Assembly (NCBI RefSeq): GCF_016908635.1 | Contig: NZ_JAFBEG010000019.1 | Coordinates: 1 to 49,469 of the forward strand | DNA length: 49,469 nt | Direction: 5' to 3' | Source: Sporohalobacter salinus | GTDB taxonomy: Bacteria > Bacillota > Halanaerobiia > Halobacteroidales > Acetohalobiaceae | Shown: piece after piece, positions 7,748 to 17,327 of the stretch | How the letters are laid out: every line of letters starts with the position of its first letter | How positions within the stretch are numbered: the stretch's first letter is position 1 | Notes under the pieces: model-generated | What the model was told of the DNA's origin: nothing | What the model saw: only the letters and a program-made list of their open reading frames with translations | Database searches by the model: none | Translations under genes and position numbers: made by a program

Positions 7748-10135
7748 TTAATTTGATATATCAAAGAATTCCTGAAACTTTTCTTTGATTTTATCAGTTT
7801 TATTTTTAATTTTATCCTGGAGCGAATCAGGACTATGGACTTCACATTTTTCTTTTGGCATTTTTTCATAGATGTAATTGCCTGCTTCATCACGAAGCGG
7901 AACTTTAGTTTCCTTATCAACTTTTTTGATAGGAACTCCATTTTTATCAACTCTTATATGTGTATCTTTTTGATAAGTGTAAGTTTCTACTTTTTCCGGC
8001 GGACAATAATCAGTAGCCAATTTATTTGTGGAAGTATCAATTTTTACTTCAGCAGTTGGTCGATGTAGCTGACATTCTTTGGTTGGTTCTGTACCCTTAA
8101 TGAATATTTCCTTTCGAATAGTACTTTTTGGACAGTTTTCACTTGGTAATTTGCCGCTTTCAATACAGATATCTTTGCTGACAATATTATCAGTGGTATT
8201 AAATTCCTTAACTGGTCTATCTTTAATAACTTTACGCATATACTCTCCCCAGAGTCTAGCAGTTTCAGCACTAGATATAATATTGGTTTTTGATTTTACT
8301 TCATTTTGATTATCGTTAAGAAGCTTCTTTTTGTCTGTAACTTTATATTTCATCTTAGCTGGAATATCCTCTCCAATCCAGACACTAGTAACTAAGCCAG
8401 GGGTGTATCCGGTAAACCAAGCATCAGTATAATCAGAAGTAGTACCGGTCTTACCAGCAGCTGGACGATCAAGATTAGCACGCCATCCGGTTCCCCAAAC
8501 AATAGGACCACGAGCAAGGACTGACTGTAGCATATCATTAACAATATAGGCAACTTCTTTATCTAAAACTATTTTCTGTTGAGGATCATTTTCAAAAATA
8601 ACATTGCCTCGATTATCGACAACTTTTAGAAGAGCAATAGGTTCAACTCGAATGCCTTCATTTGCTAAAACCCCATAAGCTGAAGTCATTTCTAAAGGAG
8701 TAACACCTTTAGTTAATCCACCAAGGGCTAAAGCTAAGTTTTTATCATTTTTGGAACCTGTTTTGACAATATTTTTGATTCCCATTTTTTCAGCTACTTT
8801 AATTGTATTGTCAATTCCAATTTGTTCTAATAATTTAACAGCCATAACGTTAATTGATTTAGCTAAACCAATTCTTAAAGTAGTAGGACCTAAATACTTG
8901 TCATTATAATTACGAGGAATCCATTTATCATTTGAATTAAATCCTACTTGATATTTTTTAGGTGTATCATCTATTATTGACGCAGGTGAATAGCCTTGTT
9001 CAATAGCTGCAGTATAGACAAAGGGTTTAAAAGCTGATCCTGGTTGGCGTTGTGCTTGAGTAGCCCGATTATATTTATCCTCTTTTTCACCTCGTCCTCC
9101 AATCATTACTTTAATATGACCATTTTGAGGATTGATAGTTGTTAATGCAACTTGAGGTTGAAGCTGTCCTTTTCCTCCTTTTTTCTTAACACTAGGAATA
9201 TAATTATTAAATGCTTTTTCAACTGTTTTTTCAGCTTTCTTTTGCATATCATAGTCAAGAGTAGTATATACTTTTAATCCACTATTATAGACTGCTTGTG
9301 CACCATACATATCGATTAGTTTTCTACGAATATGACGAACAAAGTAGGGAGCTTTGTCTTTCTTATGTTCTAATCCATTTTCGTTTTCAATTGGCTGATC
9401 TTTTGCTTTTTCAGCTTGAGATTCAGTAATATAACCGTATTTTTTCATTTGTTCTAAAACAAGATTACGCCGTACTTTAGCTGACTGCTTATTTTTATAT
9501 GGTGAATAATTATTGGGAGCTTTAGGTAATCCAGCAAGCAAAGCAGCTTCAGATAAAGTCAAGTCCTGGGCATCTTTATTAAAATAGAATTTAGCTGCTG
9601 TTTGGACTCCATAAACACCATGACCGAGATAAATTTCATTAAGATAGAATTCTAAAATTTCTTTTTTAGTATACATTCTTTCGAATTGAATGGCTAAATA
9701 AGCTTCTTGAATTTTACGGGAAAGAGTACGTTCGTGAGTTAATAATGCGTTTTTGGCTAATTGTTGAGTAAGCGTACTTCCTCCCTGAATAATTCCTCCA
9801 CCTTTAATATCGGTCCATAAGGCTCGTCCAATAGCCCATGGATCTACGCCGTGATGTTCATAAAATCGATTATCTTCAATAGCAACTATTGCATTTTGTA
9901 AATTTTTAGGAATTTTTGAAATCGGGACATATACCCTGTTTTCCTGATAAAGTCGTGATAATAATTTATTATCTTCTGAATAAATTGTAGTTGATTCACT
10001 GGCTTTCCAGCGTCCATAGTTTGATATATCAGGGGTTTTTTTAACAATCCAGGTAACAGAACCGATTAAAGCTCCAGATAGAATTGCAAATAATAATATA
10101 ATAGATATTATTGATACCTTTTTAAATCGGGACAT
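7748..10135 (-). CDS. Class A penicillin-binding protein (PBP1A-like)
   Basis: A bifunctional peptidoglycan glycosyltransferase/DD-transpeptidase of 795 aa, anchored by one N-terminal membrane helix (about residues 8-32). The glycosyltransferase domain shows EDNRFYEHHG at 87-96 and GGSTLTQQLAKN at 118-129. The transpeptidase motifs are SAFK at 367-370, SIN at 427-429 and KTGT at 562-565, so all catalytic residues are present. After about residue 640 comes a roughly 150-residue tail with paired cysteines and many Lys/Glu. I start at 10135 rather than a possible ATG 21 bases upstream, because GGAGGA lies 7-12 bases before the 10135 ATG. It is transcribed divergently from tyrS and terminates at the shared palindrome. 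Confidence 0.95.
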   Translation of the reverse strand: MSRFKKVSIISIILLFAILSGALIGSVTWIVKKTPDISNYGRWKASESTTIYSEDNKLLSRLYQENRVYVPISKIPKNLQNAIVAIEDNRFYEHHGVDPWAIGRALWTDIKGGGIIQGGSTLTQQLAKNALLTHERTLSRKIQEAYLAIQFERMYTKKEILEFYLNEIYLGHGVYGVQTAAKFYFNKDAQDLTLSEAALLAGLPKAPNNYSPYKNKQSAKVRRNLVLEQMKKYGYITESQAEKAKDQPIENENGLEHKKDKAPYFVRHIRRKLIDMYGAQAVYNSGLKVYTTLDYDMQKKAEKTVEKAFNNYIPSVKKKGGKGQLQPQVALTTINPQNGHIKVMIGGRGEKEDKYNRATQAQRQPGSAFKPFVYTAAIEQGYSPASIIDDTPKKYQVGFNSNDKWIPRNYNDKYLGPTTLRIGLAKSINVMAVKLLEQIGIDNTIKVAEKMGIKNIVKTGSKNDKNLALALGGLTKGVTPLEMTSAYGVLANEGIRVEPIALLKVVDNRGNVIFENDPQQKIVLDKEVAYIVNDMLQSVLARGPIVWGTGWRANLDRPAAGKTGTTSDYTDAWFTGYTPGLVTSVWIGEDIPAKMKYKVTDKKKLLNDNQNEVKSKTNIISSAETARLWGEYMRKVIKDRPVKEFNTTDNIVSKDICIESGKLPSENCPKSTIRKEIFIKGTEPTKECQLHRPTAEVKIDTSTNKLATDYCPPEKVETYTYQKDTHIRVDKNGVPIKKVDKETKVPLRDEAGNYIYEKMPKEKCEVHSPDSLQDKIKNKTDKIKEKFQEFFDISN

Positions 10136-10244
10136 AAGGCTTCCTCCTTCCAGCATTATTATAACATAAAATAAATAATATATATAGTTTGGGTTAAAAT
10201 AAAAATCTGGTAGTATAATATATAATTCTATAGGATTTAATAAA

Positions 10245-10273
10245 TTGATATTTCATTTTGTCTATGCTATAAT
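10245..10273 (+). promoter_or_regulatory. tyrS promoter (extended -10)
   Basis: TTGATA at 10245-10250, a 17-base spacer, and TATAAT at 10268-10273 preceded by TGC. It lies about 50 bases before the tyrS ATG. The short leader leaves no room for a T-box. Confidence 0.7.
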
Positions 10274-10322
10274 ATTATAACATATTTGTAAAGTGGATTT
10301 TAAGTATAGGAGGCAATAGGTT

Positions 10323-11555
10323 ATGAGTAGTGATACTAGAATTGAAAAACAGTTAAAGGTTATCAAGCGTGGTGTAACAGAGTTAATTTCAGAAGATGAA
10401 TTAAAGGATAAGCTAAAAGAAGTTCAAAAAGAAAATAGACCTTTAAAAGTAAAACTTGGACTTGATCCGACAGCACCTGATATTCATTTAGGTCATACTG
10501 TTGTATTACAGAAGCTAAAGCAGTTTCAAGATTTAGGTCATGAAGTTATATTGCTTATCGGTGATTTTACTGGCCGAATTGGAGATCCATCGGGGAAATC
10601 AAAAACCAGACCTCAATTGACAGAAGAAGAAGTAATAGAAAATGCTAAAACATATAAAGAACAGATATTTAAAGTTTTAGACCCGGGTAAAACTCGTTTA
10701 GTTTTTAATAGTGAATGGTTAGGAAAAATGGATTTTGCTGATGTACTTAATCTTTCGGCTAAATATACTGTAGCAAGAATGTTAGAGAGAGAAGACTTTG
10801 CTAATCGTTATGAGAACAATCAATCAATTGGTGTTCACGAATTTTTCTATCCATTAATGCAGGGATATGATTCTGTAGCTATTGAAGCTGATGTTGAGCT
10901 GGGAGGTACTGACCAGAAGTTTAATCTTTTAGTTGGACGCAGACTTCAAAAAGAATATGGTCAAGAACCACAGGTCATTATTATGATGCCTTTATTAGAG
11001 GGGCTAGACGGTGAAAAGAAAATGAGTAAGAGTTTGGGTAATTACATAGGTATTGATGATAATGCTAATGACATGTATGGTAAAGTAATGTCAATTCCTG
11101 ATAAATTATTAACACGTTACTTTGAATTATTAACTGATGTTTCTTTAGAAGAGTTAAAGGAGATAAAGACTGGTTTATCCAGCGGAGAATTACATCCAAT
11201 GGAGACTAAAAAACGGTTAGCACGGACAATTGTAGCTAAATATTATGATGAGGTAACAGCTAAAAAAGCTGCTGAAGAATTTGAACGCGTCTTTAAAGAA
11301 GGAGAATTGCCGGAGGATATTCCTCAAATAAATCTTAGTAGTGATGAATTGGAAAATGGTGAACTGTGGATTGTAAAGTTAGTAGCGGCTACTGGGTTAG
11401 TAGATAGTAACAGTCAAGCTAGAAGAATGATAAAACAAGGTGCAGTTAAGATTGATGGTAAGAAGTATGATAAGATTAATATTGATTTAAAAGTAGAAGA
11501 TGGTATGATAATTCAGATTGGTAAGAAGCGTTTTGCGGAGGTAAATTTAGATTAG
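10323..11555 (+). CDS. tyrS: Tyrosyl-tRNA synthetase
   Basis: A class I aminoacyl-tRNA synthetase of 410 aa charging tRNA-Tyr (a tRNA-Tyr gene is also in this window). The HIGH-type motif is HLGH at residues 55-58, the KMSKS motif is near 233-237, and an S4 RNA-binding domain is at about 345-405 ([17 protein letters not shown]). ATG at 10323 is preceded by AGGAGGCAATAGGTT. Firmicute tyrS genes are often controlled by T-boxes, but the roughly 50-base leader shows none. The gene ends 10 bases before a very stable hairpin that also covers the next gene's ribosome site. Confidence 0.97.
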   Translation: MSSDTRIEKQLKVIKRGVTELISEDELKDKLKEVQKENRPLKVKLGLDPTAPDIHLGHTVVLQKLKQFQDLGHEVILLIGDFTGRIGDPSGKSKTRPQLTEEEVIENAKTYKEQIFKVLDPGKTRLVFNSEWLGKMDFADVLNLSAKYTVARMLEREDFANRYENNQSIGVHEFFYPLMQGYDSVAIEADVELGGTDQKFNLLVGRRLQKEYGQEPQVIIMMPLLEGLDGEKKMSKSLGNYIGIDDNANDMYGKVMSIPDKLLTRYFELLTDVSLEELKEIKTGLSSGELHPMETKKRLARTIVAKYYDEVTAKKAAEEFERVFKEGELPEDIPQINLSSDELENGELWIVKLVAATGLVDSNSQARRMIKQGAVKIDGKKYDKINIDLKVEDGMIIQIGKKRFAEVNLD

Positions 11556-11565
11556 GTTTTTTCAC

Positions 11566-11606
11566 ATAACCACCTCTTAATACATAGAATATTAAGAGGT
11601 GGTTAT
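11566..11606 (+). terminator. 17-bp hairpin after tyrS that overlaps the yunB ribosome site
   Basis: The arm at 11566-11582 pairs perfectly with 11590-11606 (17 bp, 7-base loop). It could end tyrS transcription, although only four T residues follow. Its right arm contains AGAGGTGG (11595-11602), the ribosome-binding site for the TTG start of yunB at 11608, so read-through mRNA would have that site masked. Confidence 0.7.
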
Positions 11607-11607
11607 T

Positions 11608-12273
11608 TTGAATATATCGCTAAAAAGATTACTGGCTTTAATATTGGTGGCTACTCTTTTATTTACTGTTCTTTTTGTAATCTTAATAGAAATTACACTT
11701 AGCCCTATTTTTCGTAATATATCTAAGACAAAAGTTTCTACTATGGTAACTAAATTAATTAATCAAGCTATTCAACAAAAATCAAAAGAATTTACATATG
11801 GCGATTTAGTTAAGCTTAAGACTGACACACAGGGCAATGTTATCTTTATGCAGCCTAATATTCAAAAAATAAATTATGTTTCTTCTCAATTAGCACTTGA
11901 GATCCAATCATCATTAAGAAAAATTAAAAAGAAAGATATAAAATTGCCTTTGTCACAGATGTTTGGGATTGATATTTTATCTGATTATGGTCCTAAATTA
12001 AATGTTAAAGTGATACCTTATAGCTCAATAAATACTGATATTGTTGATTATTTTCAATCAGCTGGAATTAATCAGACAAGACATAAGATTGATCTTCAAG
12101 TTATTGCTAAAACTAGAGTAGTAATTCCATTTTTAAGTGAGGATATTCGGATTAGTACTACAGTACCTTTAACAGAAGCAGTAATAGTTGGTGATGTACC
12201 AGAAGTTTATATAGATTTAAAGAATGGATTATTTGGAAGTAATGAATCAGATAATAAAATAAGTAATAATTAG
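11608..12273 (+). CDS. yunB: Sporulation protein YunB
   Basis: A 221-aa membrane-anchored protein of the YunB family, in Bacillus a sigma-E-dependent sporulation protein needed for spore development. An N-terminal membrane helix (about residues 8-30) is followed by an extracytoplasmic domain with the family features FRNISKTKV, LPLSQMFGIDI and the late ARTRV-like VIAKTRVVIPFL. TTG at 11608 was chosen because AGAGGTGG at 11595-11602 is ideally spaced; a GTG nine bases upstream would lie inside that site. Translation from tyrS read-through would be impeded by the 17-bp hairpin, so a separate sporulation promoter or hairpin melting may be required. It supports a spore-forming host. Confidence 0.85.
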   Translation: MNISLKRLLALILVATLLFTVLFVILIEITLSPIFRNISKTKVSTMVTKLINQAIQQKSKEFTYGDLVKLKTDTQGNVIFMQPNIQKINYVSSQLALEIQSSLRKIKKKDIKLPLSQMFGIDILSDYGPKLNVKVIPYSSINTDIVDYFQSAGINQTRHKIDLQVIAKTRVVIPFLSEDIRISTTVPLTEAVIVGDVPEVYIDLKNGLFGSNESDNKISNN

Positions 12274-12280
12274 GTTATGT

Positions 12281-12316
12281 AAGCCGCTCGGTATTAATGC
12301 TGAGCGGCTTTCCAAT
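12281..12316 (+). terminator. Terminator after yunB
   Basis: AAGCCGCTC at 12281-12289 pairs with GAGCGGCTT at 12302-12310 (9 bp). A weak T-rich stretch follows. Confidence 0.7.
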
Positions 12317-12405
12317 TTTTAAAAGTCTCTATTTTGTTTATTAAGGAAAGATTTAGGATATAATAACGAATACATTGGACTGAAATGGTAACAAGGAGGT
12401 TAATC

Positions 12406-12924
12406 ATGAATAAGGGATATGAAATTATAGATTTACCAGTGGTTAATTTAGATACTGGAAAGGAGATAGGTGATGTTAAAGATGTAGTTTTTGATTCTAA
12501 TGAAGAGATAATTGTAGGAGTAATTGTAGAGGGAACTAGCTTTTTTGAAGGAGATAGAATGATTCCTTATGATAAAGTGTATGGTCTAGGGGATGATGCT
12601 ATAACTATTGAAGATGAATCAGCTCTATGTGAATTAGATAATGCAAAAGATTATTTAATTGGAAATACAGGTAATGTAATAGGATCTAAAGTAGTTACTG
12701 ATGATGGAAAGGAATTAGGGATAATTGAAGATATTATTTTAAATCCTGATAATGGGAATATAAATAGCTATGAAATTACTGATGGTTTAGTGCATGATAT
12801 ATTAGACGGTCGAGGATTATTGAGTGTTTCAAATGAGTTAAAATATGGAGAAGATGTAGTAGTTGTATCTAATTTAAATGATTATCAAGAATTAAATAAT
12901 CAACAATCAATTAAGGAGGAGTAA
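12406..12924 (+). CDS. PRC-barrel domain protein (two repeats)
   Basis: A 172-aa soluble protein with two PRC-barrel-like repeats. The first is about residues 1-75 (YEIIDLPVVNLDTGKEIGDVKDVVFD) and the second about 85-160 (GNVIGSKVVTDDGKELGIIEDIILN). PRC-barrels occur in RNA-processing, photosynthetic and sporulation proteins; this one has no diagnostic partner domain. I start at ATG 12406, 6 bases after AAGGAGGT at 12393-12400, instead of an ATG at 12385 that precedes the ribosome site. In Firmicutes this gene type commonly stands upstream of an AI-2E exporter and alaS, as here. The composition is strongly acidic. Confidence 0.85.
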   Translation: MNKGYEIIDLPVVNLDTGKEIGDVKDVVFDSNEEIIVGVIVEGTSFFEGDRMIPYDKVYGLGDDAITIEDESALCELDNAKDYLIGNTGNVIGSKVVTDDGKELGIIEDIILNPDNGNINSYEITDGLVHDILDGRGLLSVSNELKYGEDVVVVSNLNDYQELNNQQSIKEE

Positions 12925-12927
12925 TAA

Positions 12928-13200
12928 ATGATTTTTAATCGAAAATTCTGGACAGGCATAGCTTTAGGTGGACTTGGTGGGCTTTATTTGCTTAATTTTT
13001 TAAAGGAAAAAGAAGAGATTAATAGACAGCCGAGTAAACGAGAAGAATTAGAAGCATTTGCAAATAGATCACAGGAAAAAGGCAAGGAATTTTTAACTAA
13101 TCTTATTTCTAGATTGGATTTAGAAGCAGCTGATTTACAGAATATAGATAAATCTGATTTAATACAGAAAGTGATTGAGATGGAAGATCAAAATAAATAA
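12928..13200 (+). CDS. Small membrane-anchored hypothetical protein
   Basis: A 90-aa protein I do not recognise. Residues about 5-25 (KFWTGIALGGLGGLYLLNFL) form a glycine-rich membrane helix, and the remainder is a charged, helical cytoplasmic or external tail. The topology resembles YtxH-type small proteins, but the sequence does not clearly match. ATG at 12928 follows AAGGAGGAGTAATAA at the end of the PRC-barrel gene, three bases after its stop codon, so the two are almost certainly co-translated. Confidence 0.75.
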   Translation: MIFNRKFWTGIALGGLGGLYLLNFLKEKEEINRQPSKREELEAFANRSQEKGKEFLTNLISRLDLEAADLQNIDKSDLIQKVIEMEDQNK

Positions 13201-13220
13201 CAGGTAGGAGTTGATCAGCC

Positions 13221-14264
13221 CTGAATGAAAAACGACAAGAAAGAAAGGCATTATTATTAGTACTCCTAGTAGCAGCAATTTATTTTCTATATTTAGTTAG
13301 AATAGTTTTGCTGCCTTTTGCTCTAGCAATCTTTATTGTTTATCTTGTAGATCCATTTGTTGATTTATTAATCAGTAGAGGCGTGAGCCGTAATTTAGCT
13401 TTAATTTTAATTTTTATAATGGTAGTAGGAATCATATTTTTGATTGGCTTTATTGTGGCTCCGCCTTTAATTGAAGAATTAAATGCATTGACTAATAGAA
13501 TTCCCCAGTATAGTATTGAAATACAGAAGATTATTGATTCTGTTACGCATAAATATCAGCGATTTAAGTTACCATCTACTTTTCAATTAGTTGTTGATAA
13601 TCTTATTAAGAGAGTTCAGAATATAATGCTTCAGTTTGTAGAACGGACTACTGAAGTTATTATTGGTATTTTATCTAGATTTTTCAGTCTTATAATGGCT
13701 CCAATTTTGGCTTTTTATATGCTTAAAGATATAGAAATGATTGAGAAGAATTTCTGGATGTTGGTTCCTAAAGGTAGTCGTAAGGACATTAAGCAATTGT
13801 TAAAGAAAATAGATAAAGTATTATTAGACTATCTTAAAGGTCAATTATTAGTTTCTTTGGTAGTAGGTTTATTATCAATTTTAGGGCTTTATCTATTAGA
13901 TCTTAATTTCTATTTAATTATTGGTATTTTTGCTGGTATAATGAATTTGATACCTTATCTTGGAGCTGTTTTCGGGACTGTACCTGCAGTTTTTGTAGCA
14001 TCTTTTAAATCTTTTCAATCAATTTTAGGTGTAGTGGCAATGTTTACAATTATTCAGCAATTAGAAGGTAGTTTGATTTCTCCTAAAATAGTAGGAGATA
14101 AGGTAGGCTTACATCCGATTTTTATTATATTTTCATTATTAGTAGGGGGAGAGTTATTAGGAATTATCGGAATGTTATTGGCAGTGCCTATTGCTGGTGT
14201 AATTAAAGTAATAATCAATCATTATATCAGCAGAGCTATAAAGATAAATAAAGGTGAAAGTTGA
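13221..14264 (+). CDS. AI-2E family transporter (probable CTG start)
   Basis: A polytopic membrane protein of the AI-2E/YtvI/PerM exporter family (347 aa). Hydrophobic segments cover the N-terminal third, with the C-terminal cluster GLYLLDLNFYLIIGIFAGIMNLIPYLGAVFG and the family motif GDKVGLHPIFIIFSLLVGGELLG. No ATG, GTG or TTG lies in frame before a TTG at 13308, and starting there would remove the first conserved helix. The frame is open back to 13215 and reads LNEKRQERKALLLVLLVAAIYFLYLVRIVLLPF from CTG 13221, with TAGGAG at 13205-13210 as ribosome site. I therefore infer a CTG start. Related genes export small signals or ions; the substrate here is unknown. Confidence 0.85.
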   Translation: MNEKRQERKALLLVLLVAAIYFLYLVRIVLLPFALAIFIVYLVDPFVDLLISRGVSRNLALILIFIMVVGIIFLIGFIVAPPLIEELNALTNRIPQYSIEIQKIIDSVTHKYQRFKLPSTFQLVVDNLIKRVQNIMLQFVERTTEVIIGILSRFFSLIMAPILAFYMLKDIEMIEKNFWMLVPKGSRKDIKQLLKKIDKVLLDYLKGQLLVSLVVGLLSILGLYLLDLNFYLIIGIFAGIMNLIPYLGAVFGTVPAVFVASFKSFQSILGVVAMFTIIQQLEGSLISPKIVGDKVGLHPIFIIFSLLVGGELLGIIGMLLAVPIAGVIKVIINHYISRAIKINKGES

Positions 14265-14289
14265 CAATATAAGTCTTTTTTAGTATCAT
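14261..14289 (+). promoter_or_regulatory. alaS promoter
   Basis: TTGACA at 14261-14266 overlaps the stop codon of the AI-2E gene. TATCAT at 14284-14289 follows after exactly 17 bases. The leader to alaS is about 80 bases and contains no T-box-like sequence. Confidence 0.65.
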
Positions 14290-14374
14290 ATAAAATATAA
14301 ACTATATCGAAGAAAATAATGGATGAATGATATATTTAACAGTGGAGAGGTTAGATTAAAGGGGTGGATAAAGT

Positions 14375-17002
14375 ATGTCAATGAGTAGTAAGGAGATTAG
14401 ACAAAAGTTTTTAGATTATTTTGAAAGTAAGGGGCATTTAATATTGCCTAGTGCACCTTTAGTGCCACAAAATGATCCAAGTTTATTATGGATTAATGCA
14501 GGGATGGCTCCTTTTAAACCTTATTTTAATGGACGAGCTACTCCTCCTAAGACGAGGATAGTTACTTCTCAAAAATGTATTCGGACTAATGATATTGAAA
14601 ATGTGGGAAAGACAGATCGACATCATACATTTTTTGAAATGTTGGGAAATTTTTCATTTGGTGATTACTTTAAAGAAGAAGCAATTGAGTGGGCTTATAA
14701 TTTTTTAGTTGAAGAGATGGAGTTTGAAAAAGATAGGATATGGATTTCGATTTATAAAGATGATGATGAAGCCTTTGAAATTTGGAAAGAAAAGATAGGT
14801 ATTCCATCAGAGCGTATAGTGCGAATGGGTAAAGACGAAAACTTTTGGCAGATTGGAACAGGTCCTTGTGGTCCCTGTTCAGAAATACATTATGATTTAG
14901 GAGCTGAATTTGGTTGTAGTGATAATTGTGAGTTTGGTTGTGATTGTGATCGATATCGAGAGGTTTGGAATTTAGTTTTTACTCAGTATGATTATACAGA
15001 AGAAGGCAAATATGACCCGCTTCCAAATAAGAATATAGATACCGGTATGGGGTTAGAAAGATTAGCTTCCATTATTCAGCAGGTTGATTCTAATTTTGAA
15101 ACTGATCTTTTTATGCCGATTATTGAATTTGTAAGTCAGCATACGGAGTATGATTATCAATCAAGTGAAGAAGTTAAGTCTGCTTATCGAGTTATTGCGG
15201 ATCATATTCGCAGTGTTACATTGGCTATTGGAGATGGAGTTTTGCCTTCTAATGAAGGACGAGGCTATATTATTCGGAGGGTATTGCGGAGAGCAGTTCG
15301 ATATGCTCAAAAGCTTGATCTAGAATTGCCTTTCTTATATAGGATTGTGCCAGTAGTAGTAGATATCATGGGAGGCGAATATACTGAGATTGTAGAAAAA
15401 GAAGATCAGATTAAAAAGGCTATTAAGAGTGAAGAAATTAAATTTCAAGAAACTCTGGATCAAGGAATGGAAATTTTAGATGAATTAATAGATGAATTAG
15501 AACAAGAAGGAAAAGAAATTATTCCTGGTCAAGATGTGTTTACTCTTTATGATACTTATGGTTTTCCTAAAGAGTTAACAGAGGAAATTGCTAAAGAGAA
15601 TGGTTACGAAATAGATGTTGAAGGCTTTGAAGAAGCTATGGAAGAACAAAGAGCTAGAGCTAGAGCAGCTCAGAAAGATCATGATTGGTCTTCGGCAGAG
15701 ATTGAATTATTTAAAGAAATCAGATCTGAAATAGATACACCTAAATTTGTAGGTTATACTAAGCCGGAATGTGAAACTGAAGTAGTAAAGATAATTAAGG
15801 ATAATGAATTAGTAGATAATTTATCTGCTGGAGAAGAAGGACAAGTTATTTTAACCCAAACTCCATTTTATGCAGAAAGCGGTGGCCAGATTGGAGATAA
15901 GGGTGCTCTATTAAACGATGACATTACAGTGACAGTTGTTGATACTCAGGAAAAGGCAGAATTAATTAGTCATCAGATAGTTATTGAAGCTGGTGAATTA
16001 AGTGTAGGGGATAAGTTGACGGCTAAAATACAGACTGATCAGCGGTTACATATTAGAAGAAATCACACTGCTACTCATCTTCTACATCAGACCTTGAAGG
16101 ATGTATTGGGAGAACATGTGGATCAATCAGGTTCTTTAGTAACACCTAATCGATTGCGTTTTGATTTTACTCATTTTGAAGCAGTTAGTGATAAAGAATT
16201 AGAAGAGATAGAAGATCAAGTTAATAAAGTGATTCGAAGAAATTTAAATGTTGAAGTACTGGAAACCACTTTAGAAGAAGCAGAGGAAATGGGTGCTGCA
16301 GCACTTTTTAATGAAAAATATGAAGATGAAGTGCGAGTAATTGGAATTGGAGATTATAGTTTAGAACTTTGTGGTGGTACTCATGTTGATGCTACAGGAG
16401 AGATTAGTTTATTTAAGATTAGTAGTGAAGGGGGAATAGCTGCTGGTATAAGAAGGATTGAAGCAGTGACGGGTAAAGAAGCTCTTAATTACATAAACCA
16501 ACAAGAAAATATATTAAAGCAGGCTGCTTCTGCTTTAAAGACTACTCCAGATGAATTAGTAGATAGAATTGATAAGCTGCAGTCTAAGATTAAGGATTTA
16601 GAAGAGGAAGTAACTAAATTTAAAAATAAGTTGGCTGATTCTCAAGCAGACGAAGTAGTATCAGATTTGGAAGAAATCAATGGTATTAATGTAATTTTAG
16701 AAAAGGTAGAAGGATTAGATGCTGAAGGGTTACGGACTATGGGAGATAATATTAAAGCAGATCTTGATTCTGGAATTATTATTCTGGCTTCTAATCTTGG
16801 AGAGAAAGTTCTATTTGTTAGTTTAGTGACTGATGATTTGGTAGAGAAAGGATATAATGCTGGTCAGATTATTGGTGAAGTAGCTCGCGTTGCTGGTGGA
16901 GGCGGTGGCGGTCGCCCTGATATGGCTCAGGCTGGAGGTAGTCAGCCGAATAAATTAGATGCTGCTTTGGAGAAGGCACGAGAATTAATAGCAGCAGAGT
17001 AA
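14375..17002 (+). CDS. alaS: Alanyl-tRNA synthetase
   Basis: An 875-aa class II aminoacyl-tRNA synthetase. The catalytic core shows WINAGMAPFKPYF and HHTFFEMLGNFSFGDYF in the first 100 residues. The editing domain has the zinc-ligand motif HTATHLLH near residue 564 and CGGTHV near residue 665. The C-terminal C-Ala domain ends with the glycine-rich GGGGGGRPDMAQAGG. The length is normal. ATG at 14375 follows AAGGGGTGG. It begins the alaS-ireB-(membrane protein)-ruvX-DUF1292 gene series found in Firmicutes, here with an insertion after ireB. Confidence 0.98.
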   Translation: MSMSSKEIRQKFLDYFESKGHLILPSAPLVPQNDPSLLWINAGMAPFKPYFNGRATPPKTRIVTSQKCIRTNDIENVGKTDRHHTFFEMLGNFSFGDYFKEEAIEWAYNFLVEEMEFEKDRIWISIYKDDDEAFEIWKEKIGIPSERIVRMGKDENFWQIGTGPCGPCSEIHYDLGAEFGCSDNCEFGCDCDRYREVWNLVFTQYDYTEEGKYDPLPNKNIDTGMGLERLASIIQQVDSNFETDLFMPIIEFVSQHTEYDYQSSEEVKSAYRVIADHIRSVTLAIGDGVLPSNEGRGYIIRRVLRRAVRYAQKLDLELPFLYRIVPVVVDIMGGEYTEIVEKEDQIKKAIKSEEIKFQETLDQGMEILDELIDELEQEGKEIIPGQDVFTLYDTYGFPKELTEEIAKENGYEIDVEGFEEAMEEQRARARAAQKDHDWSSAEIELFKEIRSEIDTPKFVGYTKPECETEVVKIIKDNELVDNLSAGEEGQVILTQTPFYAESGGQIGDKGALLNDDITVTVVDTQEKAELISHQIVIEAGELSVGDKLTAKIQTDQRLHIRRNHTATHLLHQTLKDVLGEHVDQSGSLVTPNRLRFDFTHFEAVSDKELEEIEDQVNKVIRRNLNVEVLETTLEEAEEMGAAALFNEKYEDEVRVIGIGDYSLELCGGTHVDATGEISLFKISSEGGIAAGIRRIEAVTGKEALNYINQQENILKQAASALKTTPDELVDRIDKLQSKIKDLEEEVTKFKNKLADSQADEVVSDLEEINGINVILEKVEGLDAEGLRTMGDNIKADLDSGIIILASNLGEKVLFVSLVTDDLVEKGYNAGQIIGEVARVAGGGGGGRPDMAQAGGSQPNKLDAALEKARELIAAE

Positions 17003-17036
17003 GTGGTGAATTATAATTAGTTAAGGTGGGATGAAA

Positions 17037-17300
17037 ATGAGTCGTCATGATAAAACTATGAAGTTTAAAGTGAAAAAAGAAGAGATCAAAGAGGTTTCAG
17101 AAATATTACCTGAAGTTTATAAAGCGCTGGATGAGAAGGGGTACAATCCTATTAATCAGATTGTAGGTTATATATTGTCGGGAGATCCAGCCTATATCAC
17201 TAGCCATCAGGATGCCAGAAGTAAGATTCGTCGTTTTGAACGGGATGAGATAATTGAAGAATTAGTACGTAGTTATCTAGAAGATAAGGAAATTGAATAA
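17037..17300 (+). CDS. ireB: IreB family regulatory phosphoprotein (UPF0297)
   Basis: An 87-aa protein of the UPF0297/IreB family; in Enterococcus IreB is a substrate of the PASTA kinase IreK and modulates cell-wall stress tolerance. It shows the near-invariant stretch [26 protein letters not shown] and the N-terminal HDKTMKF. I start at ATG 17037, seven bases after AAGGTGG at 17023-17029; an ATG at 17031 is too close to that site. The following ruvX is separated from it by a 2.1-kb membrane gene, which departs from the usual tight ireB-ruvX linkage. Confidence 0.95.
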   Translation: MSRHDKTMKFKVKKEEIKEVSEILPEVYKALDEKGYNPINQIVGYILSGDPAYITSHQDARSKIRRFERDEIIEELVRSYLEDKEIE

Positions 17301-17327
17301 TTAGCTATTAAATAATGGAGTGATCAA

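Noticed and set aside
10274-10322. T-box leader before tyrS
   Set aside because: The leader from the promoter to the ATG is only about 50 bases, with no T-box consensus and no terminator hairpin.
14290-14374. T-box leader before alaS
   Set aside because: Only about 80 bases are available and no AGGGTGG-type T-box sequence is seen.
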